64,000 bases of DNA from Tessaracoccus caeni (GCF_029211185.1 NZ_JARGDO010000018.1:1-64000); one strand, 5' to 3'. Positions 16,839-25,440 are shown, numbered from the stretch's first letter. Program-made: numbers and translations. The notes: generated from the letters alone by a model not told the origin.

Positions 16839-18130
16839 CGGCAGGAGGCACCAGGAGGTGGGGCTTCCGGGCACGCCTCACCGCGCTGATCGCGCTCGTC
16901 TTCGTCGCCGGCGGCGCCGTGCTGCTCGGCGTCCAGTACCTGCTCACGCAGCAGCTCTTCGAAGATGCAATGGGCACGATCACCACGTGCGCCACCGACG
17001 AGGGGGTCTCGGTGACCACCGGCAGCGCAGATGACGGCCTCACCGGGGAATGCGCCAGCATCATCGAAGCCACGCGGGTGGGGAGGCTCCCCGATGGAGC
17101 GGAAGTCGAGATCATTCCCGGCCCCACTAACCCGGACGGCCAGGTGCTCATCGAGCAGACCGCGTTCCTGTCCCGCGAGGTTCTCTCGGGCCTGCTGATC
17201 TGGTCGATCGTCACCTTGGTGGCGTTCACCGTCGTCGCGGTGGTTGCTGCGTCATGGCTGTCGAGGCGCTCGTTCGCGCGGATCGGCCAGATCACCGAGA
17301 CCACCAAACAGATCACCCGCGACGATCTGCACCAGCGGCTCGAGCTGCCGGGGCCGAGCGACGAGATCAAGGAGCTCGGCGACACCATCGACACCATGCT
17401 CGACCGGCTCGAGGCCTCCTTCACCCAACAGGAACGCTTCATCCTGAATGCCTCCCACGAGCTGCGCACCCCGCTGACGACTACGCGCGCCGCCCTCGAA
17501 GTGCCGTTGACTCAGGGACTCGTACCCGAGCGCCTCGAGCCGTCCATCCGCAAGGCGCTCGCCGCCAACGAACGCAGCGAGACGATCATCGCCGCCCTGC
17601 TTGCGCTGGCCCGCGTGAAGACGGTCAGCCTCGACGATGCCCGCCAGCCACTCGATCTGGCAGACCTCGCCCGCCAGGCTGTGGAATCCTGCATCCCCGA
17701 CGCCGACTCGGAGGGCATCGAGATCACCGCCTCCCTCGCACCCGCTCCGATCAGCGGGATCGACGAGACCATCCTGGCTCTCGCCATCGAGAACCTGATC
17801 GGCAACGCCGTCAAGCACAACATCCCGCACGGCAGCGTCGCGGTGACAACGGGCGCGGACGGCGGAGGCTCGTGGATCGAGGTCACCAACACCGGCCACC
17901 GCATCTCGGCCGGCGAGGCCAAGCACTTCACCGAGCCGTTCAACCGGGGCGCCGGCACCCGCACCAGCCAAGGCAAACGGGGCCTCGGACTCGGCCTCAC
18001 TCTCGTCGAGAACGTCGCCACCTCGGTGGGCGCCACGCTCTCGATCACCCCGGGCGCGCTAGGCGGACTCACCGTCCGGCTGTCCTTCACGGGCGCTGGC
18101 CACACCGTCGGAGTTTCTGCAAAACCGTAA
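16835..18130 (+). CDS. Sensor histidine kinase partnered with the OmpR-type regulator
   Basis: This 431-residue kinase has TM1 at about 13-34, an extracytoplasmic loop of about 80 residues with two Cys residues (TTCATDE, TGECAS), TM2 at about 119-142 and HAMP. The H-box is NASHELRTPL with His208, followed by the N-box NLIGNAVKH and G-box GKRGLGLGLTL. It lacks an F-type spacing but is otherwise complete. The last residues (VSAKP) and the stop codon come from the first copy of a short tandem DNA repeat, so the original 3' end may have been replaced. Overlaps the regulator gene by 4 bp. Confidence 0.92.
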   Translation: MTAGGTRRWGFRARLTALIALVFVAGGAVLLGVQYLLTQQLFEDAMGTITTCATDEGVSVTTGSADDGLTGECASIIEATRVGRLPDGAEVEIIPGPTNPDGQVLIEQTAFLSREVLSGLLIWSIVTLVAFTVVAVVAASWLSRRSFARIGQITETTKQITRDDLHQRLELPGPSDEIKELGDTIDTMLDRLEASFTQQERFILNASHELRTPLTTTRAALEVPLTQGLVPERLEPSIRKALAANERSETIIAALLALARVKTVSLDDARQPLDLADLARQAVESCIPDADSEGIEITASLAPAPISGIDETILALAIENLIGNAVKHNIPHGSVAVTTGADGGGSWIEVTNTGHRISAGEAKHFTEPFNRGAGTRTSQGKRGLGLGLTLVENVATSVGATLSITPGALGGLTVRLSFTGAGHTVGVSAKP

Positions 18131-18199
18131 CGTCGACGCCCATAGTTTCTGCAAAACCGTAACCTCGATGGCCATAGTTTCTGAAAATCCGTAACGCGA
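18112..18199. repeat. Three direct repeats with 32-bp period at the 3' end of the kinase gene
   Basis: AGTTTCTGCAAAACCGTAAC starts at 18112 and again at 18144; a slightly changed third copy (AGTTTCTGAAAATCCG...) starts at 18176. The intervening 12 bp are also alike (CGTCGACGCCCAT and CTCGATGGCCAT). The first copy supplies the kinase stop codon. Spacing is exactly 32 bp, about three helical turns. Confidence 0.85.
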
Positions 18200-18299
18200 C
18201 TCCTACGCCGAGCTGAGTACGGGGCATCTGCGGCACCCCTCAGCGGGACGGAGAACACCACCTATTGATCCACACCAACATGTGAACTACAGTTGACAG

Positions 18300-18611
18300 A
18301 TGATCAAGATCGTCAAGAGCGCGACCTTTGATCATTGGCTGCGACTCCTGCGAGACAGAAGGGCCGCTGTTCGTATCTTGGCGAGGATCGACAGGCTCGC
18401 CGCAGGAAACCCTGGCGACGTCAAACCCGTCGGCGGCGGGATCTCCGAGTTACGCATCGATCACGGCCCGGGCTACCGGGTCTACTACCTGCAAGACGGC
18501 AGACGCTTGATCCTGCTTCTCTGCGGAGGAGACAAATCGAGCCAACGACGCGACATCGAACGCGCGCATCAGATCGCACAAGAATGGAAGCACAATGAAC
18601 AGCAGCGGTGA
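18300..18611 (+). CDS. RelE/ParE-superfamily toxin (HigB-like addiction module killer)
   Basis: This 103-residue protein has the pattern of the HigB-like 'addiction module killer' group: FDHWLRLLRDRRAAVRILARIDRLAAGNPGDVKPVGGGISELRID, then GYRVYY and LLLCGGDKSSQRRDIERAHQIAQEW. The conserved Arg/Tyr and GGDKSxQ motif are catalytic or structural features of this RNase group. Its stop lies inside the antitoxin gene (17-bp overlap), typical for translational coupling. Upstream sequence CATGTGAACTACAGTTGAC may contain the promoter. Confidence 0.9.
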   Translation: MIKIVKSATFDHWLRLLRDRRAAVRILARIDRLAAGNPGDVKPVGGGISELRIDHGPGYRVYYLQDGRRLILLLCGGDKSSQRRDIERAHQIAQEWKHNEQQR

Positions 18612-18891
18612 GAAGTTCAGCCCCTACGACAGCGCCGACTACCTCCGAGATCTCGACGATGTCGCGGCATACCTTGAAGCTGCCCTTGAGGACGGCGACC
18701 CCAGCCTGGTCACCCAGGCCCTCGGCGCGATCGCCCGCTCCGGCAACCTCAGCGAACTGGCGCGCCGCGTAGGAATGAGCCGAGAGGGCCTCTACAAGGC
18801 GCTTTCAGCCGACGGAAACCCGAGCTTTGCCACCATCCTCAAGGTAACCAGCGCCCTTGGTCTCAAGCTCCACTTCGAACCCGTGGCTTGA
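18595..18891 (+). CDS. HigA-like antitoxin (addiction module antidote protein)
   Basis: This 98-residue protein begins with a toxin-binding region (FSPYDSADYLRDLDDVAAYLEAALEDGDPSLVTQALGAIARS). It ends with an HTH of the 'probable addiction module antidote' type (LSELARRVGMSREGLYKALSADGNPSFATILKVTSALGLKL). It overlaps the toxin gene by 17 bp in another frame. It should neutralise the toxin and repress the operon. Confidence 0.9.
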   Translation: MNSSGEKFSPYDSADYLRDLDDVAAYLEAALEDGDPSLVTQALGAIARSGNLSELARRVGMSREGLYKALSADGNPSFATILKVTSALGLKLHFEPVA

Positions 18892-19074
18892 ACCGAACTC
18901 GAGCGCTGTGTAGGCATACAACAGGGTTGGGCTTTGCAACGCTCTTTCAGCCAACGTCATGACCTGACCGCACCGCCGGTTTCGGCCCGGCAGCGCAATG
19001 TAACTGAGTCTGGGTGAAGCCGCGCGTCCCAGGAGATGCCGTGGGGACTTTAGCGGATCGTTTAGCCTGTCGGC

Positions 19075-19797
19075 ATGCCTGACCCCAAGTTCGCCGATCC
19101 CCGGCTCGCGCCGCTGTACGACGTGTTCGACTCCGATCGGCGCGACCTCGACGCCTATCTCGCCATGGCCGAGGAGTTCGGGGCTCGCCGTGTTCTCGAT
19201 GTCGGCTGCGGAACGGGGGTCTTTGCCCTGCTGCTCGCTGATCGCGGATATGAGGTGGTTGGCGTCGATCCGGCGGCGGCCTCCCTCGACGTGGCCCGCG
19301 CAAAACCAAGCGCCGACAAGGTGCGATTCCTTTTTGGCAATGCAACGACGCTGCCTCCCCTCCAGGCGGACCTCGCGACCATGACAGGCAACGTCGCGCA
19401 GGTCTTCCTCACCGACGACGACTGGGCGGCCACGCTGAACGGCATCCACAGGGCGCTGCACCCCGGCGGACGACTAGTGTTCGAGACACGGGATCCGGGC
19501 CGTCGAGCCTGGGAGGACTGGATCCGCGACTGGTCTCCCCAGCGGGTCGCGTTACCCGACGGCACGGTCGTCGAATCCAGCTCGACGGTCACTCGCGTCG
19601 AGCCTCCGTTCATCACCTTCGATGCCCGCATCACCCTTTCCGACGGCGCCGTCCTGACTTCCTCGTCGACGTTGCGCTTCCGCGAGCGCGAAGAGATCGA
19701 GTCCTCCCTCGCGGAGGCCGGTTTCAGGACCGACGAGGTGCGCGAGGCACCGGATCGCCCGGGCCTCGAGTTCGTCTTCGTCGCGACCCGACTGTAG
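19075..19797 (+). CDS. Class I SAM-dependent methyltransferase
   Basis: This 240-residue protein has motif I VLDVGCGTGVFALLLADRGY, motif II acidic VVGVDPA, FLFGNATTLPP and an LHPGGRLVFETRD post-motif, the Methyltransf_11/25 fold. Substrate is unknown; small-molecule methylation is likely. A -10-like TAGCCT at 19063-19068 ends 6 nt before the ATG and there is no ribosome site, so the mRNA is probably leaderless. It is a single gene, convergent with a secreted protein gene across a bidirectional hairpin. Confidence 0.85.
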   Translation: MPDPKFADPRLAPLYDVFDSDRRDLDAYLAMAEEFGARRVLDVGCGTGVFALLLADRGYEVVGVDPAAASLDVARAKPSADKVRFLFGNATTLPPLQADLATMTGNVAQVFLTDDDWAATLNGIHRALHPGGRLVFETRDPGRRAWEDWIRDWSPQRVALPDGTVVESSSTVTRVEPPFITFDARITLSDGAVLTSSSTLRFREREEIESSLAEAGFRTDEVREAPDRPGLEFVFVATRL

Positions 19798-19882
19798 CGC
19801 CCATCCCCCGTCCGCCTACTTCCTGCGTTATGACACCGACTGGGTGTTGTGAGGGCCGTTCGCAGTCACCCGGACGTCGCAG

Positions 19883-19914
19883 AAGGAGGGCCCCGTTCAC
19901 AGGGCCCTCCTTTC
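19883..19914. terminator. Bidirectional terminator between convergent genes
   Basis: GGAGGGCCC (19885-19893) pairs with GGGCCCTCC (19902-19910) with an 8-nt loop. A TTTC run follows on the plus strand and TTCT on the minus strand. It separates the methyltransferase and secreted protein stops. Confidence 0.8.
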
Positions 19915-19934
19915 AGGTCGGGATGGCTGGGGAC

Positions 19935-20585
19935 TCAGGGCTTCAGCTCCGGGATCGGGCATGTGCCGCCGAGCAGGTTCTCGAGCTTGGCACACCCGAT
20001 ATCCCGAAGGGCGTTGTACGCAGCCCTCAGATGCGCGTCATTCGAGTAGCGGTTGTGGATCACCTCGACGCTGGCGACCCGGCTCGCGATCTCCGGAGCA
20101 ACCTGCGCGGAGTAGTGTTCGCGGCGCTCGTTCGCGTTCCAGAACCAGGCCTTGGCCTCCACTCCCCACTTCTTGGGCTCCGTCACCCCGATGACGCCGC
20201 CGCAGTTGTCACGCAGCACCAGCATCACCGTGCCGGTGTAGCCCGTCCCCCAGTAGCTGTTGTAGATGTGGACCGTCGCGCCCACCACGCCAGTGTTGCG
20301 ATCGAGCGTCCCCCTGGTGTCCATGTGCAACCCACCGGTGAGTGCCCAGTCACGCTTCGCGAAGGACTTGGCGTAGATGTTGCCGGGGGTGCCGACCTGA
20401 CTGGAGCACGAGGACGCCGCGGCGGTAGCAGGGGTCGCCACGGAGGCAGACCTACGGACGGGTTCCGGGAGGGATCCCCTGCCGTCGCCCGGCAGGGCCT
20501 CGGCGGACGTGCCCCCGGCGAGCATGCTGGCGCTGAGAGCAGCAACGAGGGCGAGGCGGGTGAGGGTGGACTTCACGGTGCTCAT
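19935..20585 (-). CDS. Secreted hypothetical protein
   Basis: This 216-residue protein has a Sec signal peptide (LTRLALVAALSASMLAGGTSAEA, cleavage near residue 30). The mature part of about 185 residues contains Cys pairs (SSCSSQ, RDNCGG, IGCAKL, GTCPIP) and aromatic motifs such as IYNSYWGTGYTGTVMLVLRDNCG and AKAWFWNANERREHYS. These suggest a disulphide-stabilised beta-rich exported domain. The ATG at 20585 is preceded by GAAGGAG; the longer reading upstream is low complexity. I do not recognise the family. It is encoded next to a NarL-type kinase on the same strand but 146 bp apart, so independent expression is likely. Confidence 0.75.
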   Translation of the reverse strand: MSTVKSTLTRLALVAALSASMLAGGTSAEALPGDGRGSLPEPVRRSASVATPATAAASSCSSQVGTPGNIYAKSFAKRDWALTGGLHMDTRGTLDRNTGVVGATVHIYNSYWGTGYTGTVMLVLRDNCGGVIGVTEPKKWGVEAKAWFWNANERREHYSAQVAPEIASRVASVEVIHNRYSNDAHLRAAYNALRDIGCAKLENLLGGTCPIPELKP

Positions 20586-20731
20586 GATGGGTACTCCTTC
20601 GAGCTGTGTCGCCCGGCCGTTCCGGGCTGTGACCTCAGCCTCCCGGCAGCCGCGTCCCGCTAGACAGGGACATTGCCCCGAACGATCGGGGACAACCTCA
20701 TCAGCCCTTATCAGAAGGGGTTCGACGAGCC

Positions 20732-22672
20732 TCAGCGAGGCAGAACCACCCGGATCGACGTGCCTTCCGCGCCACTGTCGACGATCAGTTCTCCACCCAG
20801 TTCCTCGGCCCGCTGCCGCATCGACTCCATGCCGACGCCGCCGTCGCGCGGGACCGCACCGCCCCGACCGTCGTCGCGCACCTCGGCGACGACCTGAGGC
20901 CCCGAGCCGTCGAGCCTCACCCACACGTGCTCGGCGCCGGAGTGCCGCGCCGCGTTGGACAGGGCCTCCGTCACGATCCGAAAGAGGGCGACGTCGACGG
21001 CGGCCCCCAGATCATCCAGTTCACCCGCCGTCTCGACAGTGACCAGCGGGACGGGACCGATGGCATCGGCGCGCTGCTTGATCGCCGGCACCAACCCCCG
21101 GTCAAGGGCGCCCGGGCGCAGACCATCGACGATCCTGCGCACCTCCTGGGTGCATTCCGTCAAGGTCTCCTGAACCGACGACAGCAGCTCTGGCGCCGCC
21201 ACCCGCGCGTTGCGGGCAGCGGCGACCTGCATCCTCGCGCCGGCGATCGCCGGGCCGAGTCCGTCGTGCAGATCGCGGCGGATCCGCAACCGTTCGTCCT
21301 CGCGACTGCGCACCAGCGACTCCCGTGCCTGCCTCAGCTCCAGCGTGATCCGGTAGGAGCGCGCAGCGATGGCCGCCTGGCCGGCGATGTCACGCAGCAG
21401 CTCGGTCTCCCGTGGCGTGAAGGCTTCGCCGAGCCGTCGAGGCGCGACCAACAGCCGCCCCACCTCCTCGCCCTGCGCCCGCATCTCGAACGCCGTCGTC
21501 TCCGCCTGAGCACGCCCATCCTCCACCGCGGTCAGCGTCTGACCGGCGCTCCCCCTCACCTCCATCCGCACGAAGGGCACGCGGAGGGTCGAGCCGATCA
21601 CCGCGACGAGGTCGGCGAGCAAGTCGCCGGGATCGACGGTCGCCTGCATCCGGCGTCCCAAACCCGTGAGCACCTCCATCGGATTGTCGCGGTCGCCGAA
21701 GAGCCAGCGATCCACCGCGCGCTGGACCCTGCGTCGCACAGGATCGAAGCCGACCGCCACCGCTGCGGTGCCCAACGCCGAGGCGATCAGCGGCTGCCCC
21801 GCCAAAGCGGTGGTGCTGAGCAGCGCGACCGTCCCGCCGAACGCTGCGAAGAGGCATCCCGTCAGCACCACCCAGACGACGGCGCGATTGACCAGCAGGT
21901 CGAGGTCGTCGAGATGATGGGTCAGGATGGCCACTCCCATTCCCACCGGCACCGCCAATAGCCCCGGCACCGTCGCGTACGGCACCCCGAGCGCCTCGAC
22001 GACGATTCCCACCACGATCAGCATGGCAGCCGGCAGCAACGCCCGGAGCTGGCTCCGCTCGGCGACCTCCGAACGACGAGCCCTCCGCACGAGATCCCAG
22101 ATCGCCGCGGCGCCGGTTGCGACGAGGACGCCGATCGCGATCGCAACCACGATCAGGAGCATTCGGGCAGAGCCGGTGGACGGGCGGGCAAGGCTCAGCA
22201 GTCCCGGGGCGAGGCGCGCCGTCAGCGCCAGCCCGATGGCACCGACGAACCCCGCACCGCCAGCCAGGATCACGAGCACCCGTCGCGTCCTCGCGAGGCC
22301 CGCACCCTCGGGATAGAAGGGCAGCGTGGCGATGAGCAAGGCCCAGGGCGGCCACCATGCCCACTCAGCGACCCAATGTCCGACGCCGGTAGCCGACCAA
22401 GCCGTGCCCGCGATGGCAAGCAGCCCAGCGACGCCGACCATGCCGAGCAGCAGTCCCACCCGGTTGGCGGGGCGGGTGCGCACCAGGAAGAAGCCCACCG
22501 GAAGGCAACCCTGCACGAGCACGACGATCGGCACCGTGGTGGGCCCGGTGCCCGAGCTTTGCCGGAGCACCAGGCCGACAAGGGCCACCACGACGAGCAC
22601 ACCGGCGCAGGTGAGAATCGTGGCCGCGGCCCACCTCCCCGCCGTGCCCCGGGGGCTCCCCGTCGAAGTCAC
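20732..22672 (-). CDS. NarL-type sensor histidine kinase with 7TM-like sensor and GAF
   Basis: This 646-residue kinase begins with about 8 hydrophobic segments (residues 15-300). A GAF-like region (about 345-440) and a coiled segment (LELRQARESLVRSRED) follow. The HisKA_3 H-box RRDLHDGLGPAIAG has His469, and the HATPase_c domain contains EALSNAARHSG and DDGRGG...GVGMESMRQRAEELGG. GTG at 22672 overlaps the stop of the upstream 156-residue protein gene (GTGA), so the two are translated together. The cognate regulator is probably the LuxR/NarL-type protein encoded divergently at 23250. Confidence 0.9.
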   Translation of the reverse strand: MTSTGSPRGTAGRWAAATILTCAGVLVVVALVGLVLRQSSGTGPTTVPIVVLVQGCLPVGFFLVRTRPANRVGLLLGMVGVAGLLAIAGTAWSATGVGHWVAEWAWWPPWALLIATLPFYPEGAGLARTRRVLVILAGGAGFVGAIGLALTARLAPGLLSLARPSTGSARMLLIVVAIAIGVLVATGAAAIWDLVRRARRSEVAERSQLRALLPAAMLIVVGIVVEALGVPYATVPGLLAVPVGMGVAILTHHLDDLDLLVNRAVVWVVLTGCLFAAFGGTVALLSTTALAGQPLIASALGTAAVAVGFDPVRRRVQRAVDRWLFGDRDNPMEVLTGLGRRMQATVDPGDLLADLVAVIGSTLRVPFVRMEVRGSAGQTLTAVEDGRAQAETTAFEMRAQGEEVGRLLVAPRRLGEAFTPRETELLRDIAGQAAIAARSYRITLELRQARESLVRSREDERLRIRRDLHDGLGPAIAGARMQVAAARNARVAAPELLSSVQETLTECTQEVRRIVDGLRPGALDRGLVPAIKQRADAIGPVPLVTVETAGELDDLGAAVDVALFRIVTEALSNAARHSGAEHVWVRLDGSGPQVVAEVRDDGRGGAVPRDGGVGMESMRQRAEELGGELIVDSGAEGTSIRVVLPR

Positions 22673-23139
22673 CCGAACAGCGAGTGCATCACGTTGTGGA
22701 ACCAGCTGGACGGATGCGCCTCGTCGTCATGGTCCCCGGTGCGGGCAAACCAGGCCATGAGCGCTCGGAGATCACCCGGCTCCGGGCGGCTCGCCAGCAC
22801 ACTCGCCGGTACTTCCTTGGATTGCGCGGCATACAGACCGAAGATGTGATCGACGATGCCGACGATTCGCGCCTCCACCGCATCCGGTTCGGGCTCTCCG
22901 CACACCGCGAACCCCACCAGCTCGTTGTCGATGGCGAGGATGGGGCGAAGCAGCCGTCCCGATTCATCGTAGAAGTCGAGCTCGATGTGCGCGGCCCCGT
23001 CGCCCGGATCATGGTCGGGACTCGGGCCGCGGTGAGAGCGCCCATGGGCGATGAGTTCACTCACCCTGCCCGGCTGGCACCAGTCGTCGGTGGTGGCGAT
23101 GGCGACGATGTAGTCGCTCGGTGAGAGACGCTCAGACAT
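22669..23139 (-). CDS. Uncharacterised protein co-translated with the NarL-type kinase
   Basis: This 156-residue soluble protein starts at ATG 23139 behind AGAGGAG; longer readings are ignored because homology-like order begins at MSERLSPSDYIVAIAT. It is acidic, has IELDFYDESGRLLRPILAIDNELVGFAVCG in the middle and ends SSWFHNVMHSLFG. I recognise no named family. Its GTGA overlap with the kinase gene suggests coupled expression, perhaps as an accessory protein of the signalling system. Divergent from the response regulator across 110 bp. Confidence 0.65.
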   Translation of the reverse strand: MSERLSPSDYIVAIATTDDWCQPGRVSELIAHGRSHRGPSPDHDPGDGAAHIELDFYDESGRLLRPILAIDNELVGFAVCGEPEPDAVEARIVGIVDHIFGLYAAQSKEVPASVLASRPEPGDLRALMAWFARTGDHDDEAHPSSWFHNVMHSLFG

Positions 23140-23249
23140 CAGGGCTCCTCTTGGCGTGGCTTCAGGGGATGTCCGCGAGTATGTCAGCATTCCCGGTTCG
23201 GAGGCAGCACAATGGGTTCTTTAGGTCGTCTTCAAGGAGGAGCGGACGC

Positions 23250-23897
23250 GTGGGCGGCGAAGCGAAGGCGCTGGTTCTGGTGGTGGACGACCACCCCGTC
23301 GTCCGTCGTGGCCTCACCGCTCTCCTCCTCGCGGAGCCCTGGGTCGACCGCGTGCTCGAAGCCGACTCACTCGCCCGTGCCGAGGAACTCGCGGCGGCGC
23401 ATCCCGTGAGCATCGCCGTCGTGGACGTCGGCCTGCCCGATGGCGACGGCATCGATCTGACACGACGACTCCGGGCGCTTCGGCCTGAGGTCTCCGTCCT
23501 GGTGCTGACCATGACCGCCGACGCCGACCTCGCCCGCGCGGCCCTCGCCGCCGGGGGTTCCGGCTTCCTCGTGAAGGAGACCGACCCTGACATCCTGCTC
23601 GGCGCCATCCGCACCGTGCGCGACGGCGGCTTGGTCGTCGGCCCTCATCTGCCCGACGCCCGTCAGGTGATCGCGGAACCCGTGGGCGACGTGCCCCGTC
23701 CCTTCGACCGGCTGACGCCACGCGAGCTGCAGCTCGTGCGCCTGGTGGCATCCGGTGCCGCGAACGCGCAGATCGCCCGTCGTCTGTCCATCACGGACAA
23801 GACCGTCCGCAATCAGCTATCGAACGTGCTGGTCAAGGTCGGTGCCGCTGACCGCGTCCAGCTCGCGCTCTTGGCCCGAGACCATGGGTTGAGCTGA
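23250..23897 (+). CDS. NarL/LuxR-family response regulator
   Basis: This 215-residue protein has a receiver domain (VVDDHPVVRRGL, Asp59 in VVDVGLPDGDG, MTADAD, FLVKET Lys) and a C-terminal LuxR HTH (LTPRELQLVRLVASGAANAQIARRLSITDKTVRNQLSNVLVKVGAADR). GTG at 23250 is chosen because AAGGAGG lies about 9 nt upstream. Divergent from the kinase operon, which it presumably autoregulates; no other target is suggested by the neighbourhood. Confidence 0.9.
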   Translation: MGGEAKALVLVVDDHPVVRRGLTALLLAEPWVDRVLEADSLARAEELAAAHPVSIAVVDVGLPDGDGIDLTRRLRALRPEVSVLVLTMTADADLARAALAAGGSGFLVKETDPDILLGAIRTVRDGGLVVGPHLPDARQVIAEPVGDVPRPFDRLTPRELQLVRLVASGAANAQIARRLSITDKTVRNQLSNVLVKVGAADRVQLALLARDHGLS

Positions 23898-23930
23898 CCT
23901 GCGACAGCCGCGGGAGCTGCCGGAACAGGC

Positions 23931-24728
23931 TCAGCCGTTGGCCTCTTCGATCGCGTTCAGCAGATCATCGGCGGTCGGCTCGATGAGCACTTCCTTCTTC
24001 TCCTCGTCGTAGAAGACCAGCTTCTTGCCGTTCACCATGTAGGTGGGCGTGCTGCCGATCTTGTTGTCATACCACCGGTCGCCCGACTTCTTGACGAAGT
24101 CGGCGAAGGCCAAGGTGTCGTAGAGGTTCTGGAAGGTCGTGAGATCGTCGCCCTCGATGCCGGCCAGGGCCGGGAAGTCGACGCGAAGCTGCTGGTCGGT
24201 GTAGCCGACGCCCTCCTGCGGCTGGTTGGCGTAAACCGCGTTGTGGAACTCGCGGAACTTGCCCACCGCGTCCGCAGCATTGCCCGCCATGGCCGCACGG
24301 GCGGAGGAATCGTTGCCCAGGCCACCGTCAAGGAAGGTGGCCATCGAGTACTCGACGGTGATCTTGCCCTCATCGACGAGCTGATCCACGATCGGGCCAT
24401 AGGTCTGCGTGTAGTAGGCGCAGGCCGGGCACTGGAAGTCCTCGTAGATCAACAGGTGCGGCGCGTCTTCGGCAGGCTGCTCACCCTGGCTGACCAGGTT
24501 GATGCCGCCTTCCGCCGTGGCGTTCGGGGGCGTCTGTTGCTCCCCCGCCACCACCTCCGCCTTCTTGCCGAGCGTCTGCACGATGACGACAATGAGCACC
24601 ACCACGACGGCCAGCGCCACCGCACCGAGGCCGAAGCCGATGATGCGCGTGGTGCGCTTCTTGCGCTCCTCCATCTCCTGCTGCTGACGCAGGGCTGCGC
24701 GCCTACTCGCTCCCGAGTTGTTTGCCAT
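23931..24728 (-). CDS. DsbA/thioredoxin-like membrane-anchored disulphide oxidoreductase
   Basis: This 265-residue protein has a basic cytoplasmic start, one TM anchor at about 29-51, and an extracytoplasmic DsbA-like domain with the active-site CPAC (Cys100, Cys103) after LLIYEDFQ. The cis-proline region is STPTYMVNGKKL. Such proteins form disulphides in exported actinobacterial proteins. ATG at 24728 (MANNSG) is used rather than the ATG seven codons upstream because GAGAGGGG is better placed. Divergent from the flavin reductase-like gene across two inverted repeats. The Cys-rich exported proteins in this window could be clients. Confidence 0.88.
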   Translation of the reverse strand: MANNSGASRRAALRQQQEMEERKKRTTRIIGFGLGAVALAVVVVLIVVIVQTLGKKAEVVAGEQQTPPNATAEGGINLVSQGEQPAEDAPHLLIYEDFQCPACAYYTQTYGPIVDQLVDEGKITVEYSMATFLDGGLGNDSSARAAMAGNAADAVGKFREFHNAVYANQPQEGVGYTDQQLRVDFPALAGIEGDDLTTFQNLYDTLAFADFVKKSGDRWYDNKIGSTPTYMVNGKKLVFYDEEKKEVLIEPTADDLLNAIEEANG

Positions 24729-24769
24729 GCCGATGGCCCCTCTCTTCACGCCTCCTGAGCCTACCGTCG

Positions 24770-24846
24770 CGATGAGAAACTCACACTCAACCAGCTAGAG
24801 ACCGGTTCTACCCTCGATATGACGCGTGAGTGTGAGTTTCTCATCG
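24770..24846. repeat. 20-bp perfect inverted repeat with 37-bp loop
   Basis: CGATGAGAAACTCACACTCA (24770-24789) is the exact reverse complement of 24827-24846. It lies 41 bp upstream of the DsbA-like ATG, so it may be an operator or attenuator, or the ends of a tiny relic element. The loop holds no gene. Confidence 0.85.
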
Positions 24847-24867
24847 TCAGAGCACTGCTAGCTAGGA

Positions 24868-24909
24868 CCTGTTGCGGAAGTGATGGCAATTTTCCACTTT
24901 CGCAACAGG
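24868..24909. repeat. Second hairpin upstream of the flavin reductase-like gene
   Basis: CCTGTTGCGGAAGTG (24868-24882) pairs with CACTTTCGCAACAGG (24895-24909) with a single G:T wobble and a 12-nt loop containing ATTTTC. It ends 21 bp before the ATG at 24931. It could regulate translation or be a relic of a mobile element. Confidence 0.8.
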
Positions 24910-24930
24910 CCCAAGGGGCAGACTTGAGTC

Positions 24931-25440
24931 ATGACCATCCACCACGAACACCCCTTCCTCCCGCCGCCCGGGCAGCGCGAGCCCGCGCGGCGCCTCCGCA
25001 GTCTCCTGCCGTCGCCGGTGAGCGTCTGGGCCAGCGGTTCGGGGACGCACCGCGACGGCTGGACCATCTCGTCGATGCTGGTGGCCAACGGCGAACCCGC
25101 CGAACTCGTCGCCCTCATCGACGAGGACTGCGACTGGTGGGATCTCTTCCAGCAGACCGGTCTCGCCACCGTGAACGTGCTTGGTCCCGGACAGGGCCCG
25201 GTGTCCGACGCCTTCGCCCGCCTCACCCCGTCGCCCGGAGGCCCGTTCCGCACCGGTACGTGGTCGGACACCGAGCACGGGCCAAAGCTCGCCGGCGCCG
25301 CCGCATGGGCGGGCGTCAGCCTGATCACCAAGGATCCCGAGCATTCCGGCTGGGGCCTGCTGGTACGCGTTCGACTCGACTGGATCGAGGTGGCCGACGG
25401 CGTCCCAGCCCTGGAGCATCGCAGCGGCCGCTACCTATGA
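24931..25440 (+). CDS. Flavin reductase-like domain protein
   Basis: This 169-residue protein fits the FMN-binding flavin reductase/split-barrel group: PSPVSVWASGSGTHRDGWTISSMLVANGEP resembles the usual 'P..v.v.t..d...nG.t.ss...vs..P' pattern, then FQQTGLATVNVLGP and SDAFARLTP. Such proteins supply reduced flavin to monooxygenases or detoxify. The ATG lies close behind the 24868-24909 hairpin, and AAGGGG is the likely ribosome site. No partner monooxygenase is adjacent. Confidence 0.75.
   Translation: MTIHHEHPFLPPPGQREPARRLRSLLPSPVSVWASGSGTHRDGWTISSMLVANGEPAELVALIDEDCDWWDLFQQTGLATVNVLGPGQGPVSDAFARLTPSPGGPFRTGTWSDTEHGPKLAGAAAWAGVSLITKDPEHSGWGLLVRVRLDWIEVADGVPALEHRSGRYL

Noticed and set aside
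18112..18199. CRISPR array
   Set aside because: Only three units with 12-bp spacers that resemble each other, and no cas genes; too short and regular for CRISPR.
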